64,000 nucleotides of DNA from Alnus glutinosa (GCF_958979055.1 NC_084886.1:2375001-2439000); one strand, 5' to 3'; counted from the stretch's first letter, positions 1 through 12,971 are shown. The notes: generated from the letters alone by a model not told the origin. Made by a program: numbers and translations.

Positions 1-1246
1 ATTTTCTTCAGCTCTACAGCCACTTGGCTCTTGAGATCGATGTGGGGCTCTTCTCTTTTTCCGTGTCCACATCATATCTCTCTGCAACTCATCATTTCCT
101 GATGGGAAAAGATTAAAAAAAAAAAAAAAACTAAAAAAACTAAAAAAACTATTTACACACCCACTCTTTCATATGGGGTGAGGCACATATCATTAAATGG
201 TTGATGTATTGTAAGGAGCGTTTTTGTAACACTCCCCTTTCCAGATACCCCAATAGTTAGAATGTCATCTTTGCTAATTAATGATAGAACTCTTCTCGAT
301 GAGGAAGGTGGCTAGTCATTAATGACCTTCTTGCGGTCCTTGGAGAGGGAACCAGGATGTAGGCGGATTAGGATCCTGATGGAGGGGGTTCGAGTCAGAC
401 GATGCTGAGCTGTCAGATTGCATGTTGATGGCATTGAATTACCTGAAGCGGGCAGATCAGCGCAAGATTTGTAAGAAATCGTGATCTAGTCTAATTGTGG
501 CAATTTTCGAGTGCGCGACAGTATTTTGGCCATAACTTTGGCTATGAGTGTCCGATTCGCGCATATGACCCCACTTCAGAAAGCTCTCTTTGGCGCGCAC
601 GTCATGGCCACCCAGCTACGCTTGGTGCGCCTCGTTTCGAACCCAAAATCCGTTGTTTTCCCTTAAAAAAACCTAATTTTAGATTATTATTTTTTTCATT
701 TATGGTAACTTTTCATTTATTGTTTAGGAGGTGATTCTGAGCCCGATTTGGGCCAGATTTTTTGCAGCCTACTTATTTTATTCTGTATTTCGTTTTATTA
801 GGGTTATTAGGGTTTTGCTATTTTTGGTCAAACCCTACTAAATGTCGAATTTTCAGCTATATTAACCCGGCTTATGGGCATTTTTCGGCACCACTGATTA
901 TTGATATTTTCATTGAAGTTCAAAGATTGTCTCTGTGTTATGAGATAATTTTTTTTGTTTTCTTTCTTGAAAACTACCTATTGAATAACCTGCAGAATAA
1001 TCAATATTCTGTTCGGCTTCAAATCCTCTCCAGTTAAAAGGAATTGAAGTTGTGTAAAATTACAAAAATACCCCTGTATATAAAGGATCGGCTCGTCTCC
1101 AATTGATTTCCTGATGCCCGAGGGGGAAGTGCTCCATAAATGCTAAGGTCATGCTGGGAGTCTCTCAATGCAGTAACTAGGTGGGCCGCTACCTGGGTGA
1201 AATAGATATTCGTTTCACATTCTCCTAAGAGAATTTCTGAGAAATT
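1..1246. other. Intergenic, no gene; possible old LTR-type sequence
   Basis: I see no supportable coding region. Around 490-640 there is a moderately GC-rich stretch of the kind found in leaders or LTRs of Ty3-gypsy elements in plants, but I found no matching second LTR, primer-binding site or coding domain. The rest is AT-rich, with homopolymer runs near 115-130 and 660-700. Confidence 0.3.
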
Positions 1247-1762
1247 AATGGGGCCCCGTTAATGTATTTTGGGGCCTTAGGCGAAACTTCAAAATGGGGC
1301 CTTAAAAAAAAAATTTAAGTAAAAAAAAAAAAAAATTAATATTATTATTATATTAATTAAACACTAAGATTTCACGACTTTTAAGTTTAGCGCTAAGATT
1401 TTTCAAGTCATTAGTTCCTTCATTATCTAGTTGCATTCTATTAGGTTTTGAATTAAACAACTTGTAAACAAAAACAAAATATTCTATCTAAATCTTTTGA
1501 ATAGACTAATCATTTTCTATTAAGTTTCTATTTGATAAGTTACCATGGGCTTATTATATTGGGGCCTTATTAAATTAAGTCCTTTTTTAAATTACTTATT
1601 TAGAGGCCTTAAGTTTTATGAATTTTTTTTTTGGACCTTACTAAAAAAAAATTTGGGCCTTAAATTAAAAAAAAAATTGGGCCTAGAATTTTTTTTTTGG
1701 GCCTTATCAAATCGAGGGCCCTAGGCGAGTGCCTAACTCGCCTAGGCTTTGAGCCGGCCCCG
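1247..1762. mobile_element. Decayed non-coding DNA-transposon fragment (hAT-like)
   Basis: The sequence is bounded by GGGGCC/GGCCCC-rich ends. The short phrase GGGGCCTTA recurs several times within it. The right end carries CCTAGGCGAGTGCC and then GCCTAGGC, an arrangement common at the ends of plant hAT-like transposons with zinc-finger transposases. No transposase reading frame survives. Assignment to hAT is inference, and the target duplication could not be defined. Confidence 0.3.
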
Positions 1763-2202
1763 GCACCAAAGCTGTTATTTTATGGGTTTTTTTCCCGTTA
1801 ATTCTGTGTTTTAATATTGAGTGTTGTTGTATAACACTTAACCCAAACCGTTTAGGCTTTAGATTCTTTGTCTGTGTTGGAGATCCCCTTTTTGCTATTC
1901 TTTCACTTAGTTTGTCCAGTTTTCTTAGAAGGTTGATTATATCAAAGTTTTTATTTCTTAGTTTGTTTGGTTTATTTGTAAGCCGCGCTAGATCTAATTA
2001 GTTTTTAGGGGTTCTCTTATTCTTAATGATTTTATTCATTTTCAAGGGCCGCGACTTTTACAGGCTGCATTTTCAAGTGACTTCGACCTCCTTAGGTTTT
2101 CTTCTGCGCTTTGAGCATGAAGTGCTTGTAGTCTATATTAGTTTGTTAATTTGTTTTTGTTTTGTCTTTTCCTGTATTTTGTTTCTTAAATTTGACAATG
2201 TA

Positions 2203-2240
2203 ATATATATATATATATATATGTGCGCGCGCGCGCGCGT
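2203..2240. repeat. Compound microsatellite (TA)n-(GC)n
   Basis: About ten TA units are followed directly by about eight GC units. The alternating purine-pyrimidine tract could adopt Z-DNA. No gene overlaps it. Confidence 0.9.
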
Positions 2241-3382
<1,142 letters not shown>

Positions 3383-3544
3383 GTTCATTCCGATGAAATA
3401 AACTTGTTACATTCAAAAAAAAAAAAAAAAAAATCTTACTTCACTTACTGGCCAAGAGATGTGAGGCATGCATGAAAAGATTAAAAACCATATTTCCACG
3501 TGTAAACAAACTTTTAAACAGTAAGACCATTTTGGTGAACAGAA

Positions 3545-4843
3545 TCACACGCCAGAAACTTTTGCCGATGAAACATACGCCAGGAGCTCCTTGTCGACTT
3601 CGAATTTAGCCATGTCTTCCTCATCCAAGTTAATCCATACCTCTATTCCATTCCCTGATTTCATGTCGAAGAAACCAACTAGATTCTTGTACAGCAATCT
3701 AGCCGAGGCTACCCACACAGGCTTTCCCCAACCGAAATCCGCCTCATAAACAGGAAACCTGCACAAGCTGGTGAAGGCTAGCGAGATCGCCACCTCTCCT
3801 TTCCTTAATCTTTCCGTGTTCTCTACGAGAAAATTCGAGCGCCCCCCACCACTCTCTTGGAAACTTTTCACATAATCCATGTCGACTTTCCTCATCGCAT
3901 CTCTCAACGGAATAACAACGCGGTGAAACGCATCCTCAGTGTCCCTGGAGATTACAAAGCCTGTGCCCACCGAAATGTTTCCGAAGTAATTTTCAGAAAG
4001 GGGCGGGTCCAACCTCTTGCGCACGTTCGATACGTGAGATAGGACGTACAGCTTATTGGGGTCCGGTTGGGTGGCGGCAAGGAAGCGATTATATATGAAA
4101 GCAGTTAAGGCCTCCACGCGAGTGGGGCGCGGGTATTCGATGCTGGTGTCGTCGGTGCTGTATTTGTCTCTTAGAGCCGCTATAGCAGACCCCTCGAAGA
4201 CAAATCTCTTTACCGCAATCTTGTCCTTTCCCGGACTACCCCTAGGTACAATAAAGCTAGGTACAGGTACCGGCTGGAAGATTGTGGCCGATTCAAACTG
4301 TGGAGTCGCTACGTTGCTACTACCACGTGCAATAGCTGCCCAACTGTTGAGGAACAAAAAGAATGAAGAAGCATCCAAAACCTTGTGGGCGAAGGCCAGA
4401 CCTATCACGATCCCACCACAGTGGAAGGTGGTGAGTTGGACGGCTAAGGCTACTTCACTGACATCGTCCAGTTCATATGGCAGGAGTTTGTTGTGCTCAG
4501 CTGGGTTTGGATCCTCAAGAAATTCGGAAAGTTTGCACGCGGCCTTGGCTTCCATGTAGTGGACGCCCTCATCGTTGCAATCAACGTGATAATTGTCTTT
4601 AACCCGTCCTGCTAGCGGGTAAAATCGTGTCAAGGCCTCGGATAAGGATTGCTTAATCCGGCTTTGGCGTTCTTTGTTGCTGAGATTAGCAACAGCATCT
4701 CTCGGGTAAAAGAGAAGAAAAGGCATGAAAATCGAAGGTGTAATTTGATCAATAAAGGAGAGAGTGTAATGCCTTAGGTTGCCAGGGGTGGACGAAGAGG
4801 GTTTGATGGTGTCGACAGAGATAACTTGGACGTCAAACTTCAT
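3545..4843 (-). CDS. BAHD-family acyltransferase (clade III, vinorine-synthase-like)
   Basis: A single-exon frame of 432 residues, the usual BAHD length. BAHD enzymes transfer an acyl group from an acyl-CoA to a hydroxyl or amine of a specialised metabolite in the cytosol. The catalytic HXXXD motif is present as HKVLD (residues 153-157). The structural DFGWG motif is intact (369-373), followed by the family-typical GKPVWV. The N-terminal KPSSSTP and FYPLAGR segments are also typical. The start is the first ATG in frame, about 115 nt downstream of a TATA box on the same strand. The overall look is that of clade III enzymes (vinorine synthase and stemmadenine O-acetyltransferase relatives). The acyl donor and acceptor cannot be read from sequence. 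No truncation or frameshift is seen. Confidence 0.93.
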   Translation of the reverse strand: MKFDVQVISVDTIKPSSSTPGNLRHYTLSFIDQITPSIFMPFLLFYPRDAVANLSNKERQSRIKQSLSEALTRFYPLAGRVKDNYHVDCNDEGVHYMEAKAACKLSEFLEDPNPAEHNKLLPYELDDVSEVALAVQLTTFHCGGIVIGLAFAHKVLDASSFFLFLNSWAAIARGSSNVATPQFESATIFQPVPVPSFIVPRGSPGKDKIAVKRFVFEGSAIAALRDKYSTDDTSIEYPRPTRVEALTAFIYNRFLAATQPDPNKLYVLSHVSNVRKRLDPPLSENYFGNISVGTGFVISRDTEDAFHRVVIPLRDAMRKVDMDYVKSFQESGGGRSNFLVENTERLRKGEVAISLAFTSLCRFPVYEADFGWGKPVWVASARLLYKNLVGFFDMKSGNGIEVWINLDEEDMAKFEVDKELLAYVSSAKVSGV

Positions 4844-4953
4844 TTTGTTTTCGTAGAAAATAATGTCGACAGAGGTTTATTAGTGAGTAGTACTGGGGCT
4901 GAAAATGGCCGGTTGCTGGCATAGGGTGATGGAAAGCCACCTTGGAGGTGATA

Positions 4954-4962
4954 GTTATATAG
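4954..4962 (-). promoter_or_regulatory. TATA box of the BAHD gene
   Basis: CTATATAAC on the minus strand, about 111-119 nt upstream of the ATG at 4843. This leaves room for a 5' UTR of about 80 nt. Confidence 0.6.
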
Positions 4963-7140
4963 AGGTGCTGTTGGCAAGAAGTCAAATATATTTAGAATTA
5001 ATTAGTACTTGATATATATCACATCTACATTTAAAAAATTAAAAAATTACCACATGATTCAGCGGCTACTGACACTTAATTTATTATTATTTTTTTTCGG
5101 TGGGTTTAGATAACAATTAATTTGACGGGAAAAGAACAAACATCGATCGAATACGTGCAAGACAAGATATTCGAACGAATTAAGCAAGCTAGCTAGCTAG
5201 CTATTTCTAATTAATTAAGGACAACGAGCTTATCCAAGATATATACTCCTCTTCTATCCATATGTAGCAAGCCGAAAATTAATTAAGTCACCGCATGCTT
5301 AGAGATCATACAGTTGAACAAGTACTCGACAATCTGTTTGTACAAAATTTTACGGGAAATTAAGCAACAACTTACAAAGTAATTAATGCGACAGATTATA
5401 AGCAAAACAATTAACTTATTAATTTTTTTTATTAATTATAAATTACCACATCAATTTATAAATAATTTTATAATGAAAATTGTGGAATTTCAATTTTTTA
5501 TTTTTATTTTATATATATATACTTTCAAGGCTTCAAGGACAGATATATACATCTCAAACCCATCTTGTTTTTCATACAACGATTAAATTATTTAAGCTAT
5601 TATTTTACTAGCAGGAGTCGAGAGGGGGCGCGCACATGACCCATCCGCCGTTGAACTGAATGACTATGTATTTTTTGATTCTCATTTCATCTTCCAGACC
5701 CAAAAAACCCTTGTATTCTTTCTCTCTCTTCTCATCTTCCTCCGTTCCTCTATTTTTCCTTCAAAATCTCTCTCCCTGGGCGGCCAACAAGAAAAAAGTT
5801 CTCAAAATTCTTCTAATTCAATATATTAAATTTGTCTACAAAATCAGCATCACAGCTTATATATAATTCAATATATCCTCTAATTTTATCTTAATAAACT
5901 AAAATTCTGACTCCACCACTGCATATAAGGTACTCGATAAAAAAGTGTTGCCACACACGGCCGGAGATAGAAGGCAAAGCTATCAAAGAGTACGAAAATT
6001 AAATTAGAGTTTGGTATTTCATGAGGTGGGATTGAAATTATGTTAATTACGTGTTTCGGTTTGAATCTCTCTCTACTCATAAAATCTTCTTGATATATAT
6101 ATATAAAAGGCTAGGGTAAGGTTTGAATTATATATGAATTTTCACGAAATAAAAGCAATCTCCATCTCTAACTCGATCTTGTGGAGATAATTAAACTCAT
6201 TCATCCAAGAACAAAAAAACAAAAAACTCATGCTTTCTTTTCTTAATCATCTACTGCGCGCCCAGCCTTTGGACAAAATTAAACATGGATCTTCATCTTT
6301 ACCTCCTAGCTCCTCAAACCTCTTCTAGCTAGAATACACGATTTAATATTCAGCAATTTCTAACGCTGCTACCTACACTGTCTACATATATCCGAGGGTC
6401 AGGTGCAAGACAAGACCAGATCGAGGGAAAAAAATAAATTATTGGCGAAACAATCAAGAAAATGAGAGGTAGATCGATCTTGAGACTTAGTCTTTCGGAT
6501 TGATGAGCATATATAGCAGAGATCAGAAAATTATTTTCCCATCGTCGTCTTGCTTTTAACTTTTTTTCTTGGATGTCAAATCCACCTCTGATGCAATTAG
6601 TAAGCCATAACTCGCTTAACTATTACCAAAAAATAATAATAAAAACTTCTGCTCATTAATCGATTAATGTAGTTTTCACAATCTTCTTATATAATGGTTG
6701 CTCACGTCAAGTTATCGACAAATTCAACCTTATGTTCCCACCTACACACACAAAAAAAAATTATAATAATAAATAAATAAAAAAGGAACCTTATGTTCAC
6801 TTTTCTTAATTATGCATGTTGAGGGGCTGCCCCTGATCACAGGCTAGCTAGGCGGGGCGGCCACTCCTCTTTCTATTTTTATTTTTTATTTTTTTATTTT
6901 TTTTATAATTTTTTATTTATGGGGTATTTGTATTACATGTGGCAACATATCAAACGAGATTTTAATCAATTAGTTTGATGTAGTATACAATTAATTATTT
7001 AAACAGTACAATATTGATGGAAGAAAATTCAAGGACTTAATTGTTGAAATTAGAAACTTAGAATGACTAAATTAAAATTAGAATTAAAACATTCGGATGT
7101 TTGGACCTCCCCCATATTCTTCAATTAAAGGTTCTAAATA
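4963..7140. other. Intergenic, AT-rich, no gene
   Basis: Upstream DNA of the BAHD gene. A GCTAGCTAGCTAGC palindromic run sits near 5190. Short TA repeats occur near 5512 and 6090. Low-complexity T/A stretches lie near 6860-6920. The short open frames show no family signature. Confidence 0.45.
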
Positions 7141-7144
7141 TTAT

Positions 7145-7560
7145 TATTTTTGTTGATGAGTTCTCTAAATACTCATGGCTTTATCCTGCGTGCGGTTCCA
7201 TTACTATAAAAAATTCAAGCTCCTAGTTGAAAATATATTTTCCTCCAAAATTAAATCCTTTGATCAAACTGATGGAGGGTAGAATACATTGACTCTGAAT
7301 TTCGAAAATTTCTTTCCAATAATGTCATTTTTCCCCGTATGTCATGTCCACACACACCTTAACAAAATGAATTCGAAGTCTCTGAAAGAAATCATTGACA
7401 TATACAATAGCTATGGATACCGACCTCAACCTTCTAGCCCAAGCTGGTATGGACTCTACCTGCCTTATGGGTCGAATCATCTAATTGTGCGGTTTATCAA
7501 TCTCCTCAAATTCTGAGCCCACATTCAAGAGTTCCACATCAATCTCTTCACTTAGTTTAC
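7145..7560 (+). pseudogene. Decayed Ty1-copia integrase fragment
   Basis: Reading across three frames gives a copia integrase core. VDEFSKYSWLYP is the integrase VDDYSRYSW-type segment carrying a catalytic Asp. It is followed by a degraded DGGGEY-like stretch, then CHVHTHLNKM in place of the usual CPHTPQQNG. Further on, FINLLKF and AHIQEFHINLF stand in for the LINRLPT and hxSPYEKLF segments. Several frameshifts and stops separate the pieces, and no LTR was found nearby. It is an old remnant with no coding capacity. Confidence 0.7.
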
Positions 7561-7678
7561 GGTTCACTAAAAAAAATTGGGTTTAGGGTTGCTTGAATAA
7601 TGTTGTTTTTTAACCCCCCCCCCAAAAAAAATGACACTTTTTATTTAGCCCATTAAATATAGTATTGAAACACCAAAT

Positions 7679-7769
7679 TAACGTCGTTTATTTTCAAACG
7701 ACGTTAATCTGAATCGTTTGAACAGTAAACAATACTAAGAGGGTTATGTCGTTTTACTGTTCAAACGAT
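7679..7769. repeat. Two consecutive perfect hairpins
   Basis: The first palindrome has an 11-bp stem (TAACGTCGTTT, 7679-7689, pairing with 7696-7706) and a 6-nt loop. The second has 17-bp perfect arms (ATCGTTTGAACAGTAAA at 7713-7729 and its complement at 7753-7769) around a 23-nt loop. Both share the CGTTTGAA core, suggesting a foldback element. No gene overlaps. Confidence 0.85.
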
Positions 7770-7947
7770 ACTAACTTACTCGACCCATAATTAGCTTGAT
7801 AAGAGGGTGTATTAGTACTTGGCAGCAATCAAGTTGTTGGCATTAATCTTTCCGTTACAGAAGGCAATGATCACATAGGCAAATATAAAGCCAATCTCAC
7901 CATAATGAGTAACGATCAAATCTCACTAACCATGGATCCATATTTAA

Positions 7948-8150
7948 GAGCATTCACAGTGAGTTATGTAAAACCCACTTTTGGTTAGAATAGATAGTAA
8001 AAGGCGCGAAACCTCCCTCCATCAAATCATCTATCCTGAATCCAAAATAGTGTTTTCATGAATCTGTGAACAGTGCAACGCTACATGAGGCGTTGCACTG
8101 TTCACAGATGTATCCTTTTTTATTATTATTATTTTTTCTTCCAGCTTTCT

Positions 8151-8211
<61 letters not shown>

Positions 8212-8891
8212 CGTTGTTCCATCCACTTCCAGATATGAGGCCGAGATAGGTGCAGATGACTCTAGAGACTCGCTTGCCAGCTATTTGGACAGTGTTCTTC
8301 ACCTTCTGGCTCCCTCCAATTCCGGGGAAACCGCGCTGAAGAAGCTTAGGCGGGCACATGATCTTGCGCCACACAATCCACGCACTCGGATTTGTATGGA
8401 TTGCCGAAGATGGCAGGATTGGACGAGGACAAGGGGAGGGAGAGGGTAAACGCTGTCATGAGTGAGCTGAAGAGGGCAACAGAGGTTTTCTCGGAGGGAT
8501 TGGACCGTTTGAGTAACGGCGTGAACAAAATGTTTGATACGGCCGGTTCTGTGTAGTTGGAGCGGCATGTTACCCGATTCCGATACCAAATAGTCGGCAA
8601 GCGAGTCACCTAACGTGCGTTGCAGCCTTGTAGGGCTGAGATCAAAGTCGGCACTGATTACGCCGTCGTGGAGATGAGTGCAAATGCGGTCATGTGGAGA
8701 TGGGGTTTTTTTTTTTTTAAAAAAAAAAAAAGAATAAATTTTTTTAAAAATGCTTATTTTAATAAAATATAGAGAAATTTAGATAATTGGATGAAGGATA
8801 TCTTTTAAAACTCGTTAGCTAAACTAGATAAAATGAGTTTTGGCTAGCTATTATAGATTAAAAAATAAATAAGCCATTGGGAGTGGTCTAA
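7948..8891. mobile_element. MITE-like element with hairpin and non-repeat cargo
   Basis: The ends are imperfect inverted repeats: GAGCATTCACAGTGAGTTAT at about 7950 against the complement of the CATTGGGAGTGGTC end near 8875. Inside, a 19-bp perfect stem (8062-8080 with 8091-8109) encloses a 10-nt loop. It is followed by a (CT)n tract at about 8160-8205. Then comes a GC-richer stretch (about 8210-8700) very unlike the surrounding AT-rich DNA, with open frames on both strands. A shorter inverted repeat (near 8265-8300 and 8570-8605) flanks part of this cargo. I do not recognise the cargo protein. The element class and exact borders are inference. Confidence 0.45.
8161..8205. repeat. (CT)n microsatellite
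   Basis: About 22 uninterrupted CT units, ending in a GTGTGTC transition. It accounts for the apparent poly-Leu/Ser and poly-Arg/Glu frames here. Confidence 0.95.
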
Positions 8892-9788
8892 GGAAGAAAT
8901 CACCCAATCAATTAATCTTTCCTTGTAAGTGTATCAGTTGTTCTGTTGTATATTATTATGTATGTAAATGGACAGTGTGTAATCGATATTTATATGGTTT
9001 AAGTCAGCAAAATACAATTAATTCTCTATTTAATTAATTGAGATCGATCAGAATGATTAATTGCTGATAGATCGATCAATCGAGGTAATGCTAGCTAATG
9101 AGTTTAACATTAGCAAGGAAAATATGGTATCAGATGGTATATCCTCTTATCCTGTACGAGTCATTTCAAACACCATTCACAATATATTCATCCATTAATT
9201 ATACCCTGTAGATACATTAATACACTAACAAAAGCCCAAATGGACGACTAAAACATGGTGGGTTTGATTATTATAAGTATTACGTACATGCTGATATGGG
9301 CAGAGAAAACATTTTGGTTTGTATACTTGCGATGAGCTTCTCCTAGCTGTAGTTAAACCACAAATTATATATTTGTTCGATCACCAACGTACAACGTGGT
9401 TTTGACCTTGTAAAATAAAACTATATATACATATGAAAGTATAAATCAAATGTCCCAAGAAAAATGGGAAGAATATTGTCAATAGAAACATGACAGTCAC
9501 ATGAGGATCAACCCCGGCCCTAGCTGGATTTAAAATATTAAACTCCTAATCTCCTGGATTCCCTGAAAATGATGGAAGATATACTCTCACTCTCTCATTG
9601 CTCTATGCTGACATTGTTCTATGCATGCTGTAATTATATAGGAGGCCTTGGGAAACTTCAAACTCTGTTTTTTTAATTGCATACATTTAATTCAATTCGT
9701 AGCTGGCTAGGTTCATTGAATCTTTCTAAATATTTCAGAACCTTGTTATAGCCGCCCTCAGCTACTGAAGTCTCAAGTTCAAGCCACA
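8892..9788. other. Intergenic region upstream of the GRAS gene
   Basis: AT-rich with no coding region. It is likely to include the promoter of the GRAS gene. I see no confident regulatory motif apart from the TATA stretch near its end. Confidence 0.4.
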
Positions 9789-9802
9789 ATATATATATAT
9801 AG
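9789..9802 (+). promoter_or_regulatory. TATA region of the GRAS gene
   Basis: An ATATATATATATAGA stretch. It is only about 20 nt before the ATG at 9820 but about 60 nt before the ATG at 9859, so it favours 9859 as the real translation start. Confidence 0.5.
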
Positions 9803-9858
9803 ATAGGTCGTTAGCCTCATTGCATAAAAGTTTGATAAATTTGAAGACAACGTACACT

Positions 9859-11411
9859 ATGGTACCTCCTCTCCACATTTCGACTCATGAGTTCTTGGGT
9901 AATGAGGGAAGAAACGGGGTGATCAATGATCTTGATCTCAACCAAGCATGCTTTAGTTTCCCTTCTCTTCACACGTTGCCCAACAGTTATTCGTCCTGGC
10001 CAATCCCCATGGATAAAATGAGAAATCCTAAGAGGCTAAAGCAGGCATCGAGTGATGATGATCAATATTCGATTAGAAGTAACGGTAACCTCTATAATGG
10101 AGGCGGCAGCTCGAGCACTAATAGCCGGTATAGCTTGCCAAGACTTCAGTTTCGAGACCATGTATGGGCTTACAATCAGAGATACTTGGCAATTGAGGCC
10201 ATGGAAGAAGCAACTACGGCGATGATGGGAGGTGAAGAACACCGGTACGAGGAAGAAGGGAGTGGCGGAGACGAGATAAAACTAGTACAACAACTCGTTT
10301 CTTGTGCTGAGGCTGTCACTTGTCGCGACAAAGCACATGCTTCAGTATTACTATCTGAGCTGAGGGCCAATGCCCTCGTCTTCGGAACTTCGTTTCAGCG
10401 AGTCGCTTCGTGCTTTGTCCAAGGACTTTCCGAACGCCTCGCCCTGGTTCAGCCACTCGGGGCAGCGGGAGTTATAGGCCTCAAAGCAAAAACAATGGCT
10501 GCTACATCAGAGAAGGACGAGGCCTTGCACCTTGTTTATGAGATGTGTCCACGAATCCAATTCGCCCATTTTGTCGCCAACGCGTTGATAATGGAAGCCT
10601 TTGAGGGGGAGAGTTGTGTTCATGTGGTGGACTTGGGCATGAGTTTAGGCCTGCCCCATGGCCATCAATGGCGTAGGCTGATTCAAAGCCTAGCCAACCG
10701 TGTAGGCCGCCAAACAGTTAGCCGCCTTCGAATAACTGGCGTCGAAACTGCAGTGAGTGGCTGCAGGATATCGGGTATGAGTTAGAGCTCTATGCCAAAG
10801 GCTTGGGATTGAGTTTTGAATTTCTATATGTGGAAAGCAACCTTGAAAACCTGAAGCCTGAAGATTTCAAAATCCTTGATGGGGAGATTCTAGTCATCAA
10901 CAGCATACTTCAGCTGCATTGTGCGGTGAAAGAGAGCCGAGGAGCTTTAAATTCAGTGCTACAGATATTACATGAGCTATCGCCAAAGGTGTTCGTTCTA
11001 GTTGAGCAAGACTCGAGCCACAATGGGCCTTTCTTTCTAGGGAGGTTCATGGAAGCATTGCATTACTACTCGGCGATCTTTGACTCCCTAGATGCAATGT
11101 TGCCCAAATATGACACGAGGCAAGCGAAGATAGAGCAGTTCTTTTATGCGGAGGAGATTAAGAACATAGTAAGCTGCGAGGGGCCGGCCAGAGTGGAGCG
11201 GCATGAAAAGATTGACCAATGGCGAAGGAGAATGAGCCGGGCTGGGTTTCAGGCTACGCCTGTGAAGATGATAATGCAGGCGGAAGAATGGCTAGGAAAG
11301 GCTAATGTTTGTGAGGGTTACACAGTTATGGAAGAGAAGGGCTGCTTGGTTCTTGGATGGAAGTCTAAGCCCATCATTGCAGCTTCTTCCTGGAAATGCT
11401 CCGAACTTTGA
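9859..11411 (+). CDS. GRAS transcription factor (RAD1/DELLA-like), frameshifted
   Basis: An intronless GRAS-domain gene, the usual architecture. The domain order is complete. The first leucine-rich region starts at LVQQLVSCAEAV (about 10288). The VHIID motif appears as VHVVDLG. PFYRE-type sequence surrounds EALHYYSAIFDSLDA, and a C-terminal SAW region ends in GWKSKPIIAASSWKC. The VHVVDLGMSLGLPHGHQW segment and the C-terminus resemble the RAD1 group needed for arbuscular mycorrhiza; DELLA-like relatives are the alternative (recollection, not a search). The frame runs 9859-10755, then resumes one base out of register from 10758 (WLQDIGYELELYAKG) to the stop at 11411. One base appears missing at about 10756-10757. 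Both halves are otherwise uninterrupted, so this is either a very young null allele or a sequencing error. Restored length would be about 517 residues. Confidence 0.88.
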
Positions 11412-12460
11412 GGAACTCAGTTACCGTATGTGACTAATTTTATGTATAGGATTAGCCTAATTAAACACATGCAATAAGACTGCTCTCCTAAATAAAATAT
11501 GAGAGAATTGGAGTTAAAGAGGAATAATTTGTTGTGTATGTGGAGCTGAAAGCCATCCATGTGCAATGGATCGGACAATATTTCTTATGTTTCATTCATA
11601 TTTAAAGCAATGCTCAAATTTGTCTGCTTTTGATACCACCTCCTATATTACATTCCTTCTATTCTTAATGTTAAATAATATTTTATATTCTTTAAACTAA
11701 GCTTTATTCTCTCCAGCCCTTATTTAGTCTAAGTTTAAATGTTCATTAGGAGATATGTTTAATATAATATATACTTCAATATATTATGTAGCCCTAACGC
11801 TTTATCGGCCTCTTTTTCTACTTAATTCCGCTCTCTTCTCTCTTTCATATTATTTTTCCATCATATATTTCTACAGTTAAAAATTTGAAGCCAATCCTTT
11901 CAAATCTTCAATATTGCAAGTAAATTCACCAAATTTATAAGCGGCCAACCTTATATAAAAGGGCTTGAGTAATCTTTTCATTTCAATTTTTTCTTTAGGT
12001 TTCTGAATCTTACTTTTAACTCCTTACATTATTTGAAATTTCCATTTCACTCCTTCCGTCTAAAATAACCTACAAATGCTGACGTGGCATTAATTGCGTT
12101 TTACATAGCCTATTTGCCACAAACTACTAACTCGACCAAAATAGAGCATCTAACTACCAACTTTACATATTTTGTCCCCTTTCGTCATTCAGACTCGTTA
12201 ACATGGACGGAATATATCAGTTTTGGACGTTAATTTTGATTAAAAGACAAAAATGTCCTCAATTGATAAAAAACAAATAATAAAAAATTTGGTTTATTAA
12301 TTTAGTTTAAATTTATTAATAAAAATATTAAAAATAATATATTTTTTAAAAAAAAATTATTTAAAACACCGACATATAATCAAAATAATGAGTGCAATAA
12401 ATTAAGTCTTAAAAAAAACATACATTTGGCAAACTGAATGGCACAAGAATACGTGATCAA
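11412..12460. other. Intergenic, AT-rich, no gene
   Basis: Region downstream of the GRAS gene. The stretch at about 12000-12260 resembles one arm of a long-terminal-inverted-repeat element (phrases such as TTTGTCCCCTTTCGTC and GTTAACATGGACGG), but I did not find its partner arm. No coding region. Confidence 0.4.
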
Positions 12461-12641
12461 CGGTGGAGCGAGCATTTGGGATTTGGGGGACCAAATTAGA
12501 AAAACAAAAAAAAAAAAATTGGAGGGGCAAAAAAAAAAAAAAAAAAAATAGAGGTAAATTATTATTATTATTATTATTTTTAGAAAACCTTAATGCTTGG
12601 GGACCCAAGCCCCCCAAGCTTGAGACTAGCTCTACCCCTGT
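12461..12641. mobile_element. Short non-coding repeat with GGGG/CCCC ends
   Basis: Starts GGTGGAGCGAGCATTTGGG and ends CCCCCCAAGCTTGAGACTAG...CTACCCC. This gives an inverted-repeat-like structure around poly(A) and (TTA)n interior sequence. It resembles small plant DNA-transposon derivatives with a GGAGCxAG-type terminus. No coding capacity. Confidence 0.3.
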
Positions 12642-12971
12642 ATGTGATGACATACGTGAAGTGTTTATTTGTATGCAATCTTGGCGGATTGGCCATTTTA
12701 GTAGAGTGATAAATTCTGCTATTCATGGATTAGACAAAGCAACTGTTAAACAAGTCATAAATTAGATATGGATGAAAAAAATCCTTAATTGTATCCATGT
12801 TTTAGTTTTGTTAGAGTAACTTGCTATATTTTTAGGAGCTCAATTGAAATTCGAATTATTAAAAAAATAAAATAATAAAAATTTATATGGCGATGATCAT
12901 CGTCGATCAGCGGCAACTTCATTTGTGGGACCATACAGTAAGGCCTTACCGTCTGCCACGTGTAAGGCGGG

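Noticed and set aside
4056-4559. Plus-strand open frame of 167 codons
   Set aside because: It lies entirely opposite the BAHD coding sequence, with no family signature, and is a shadow of that gene.
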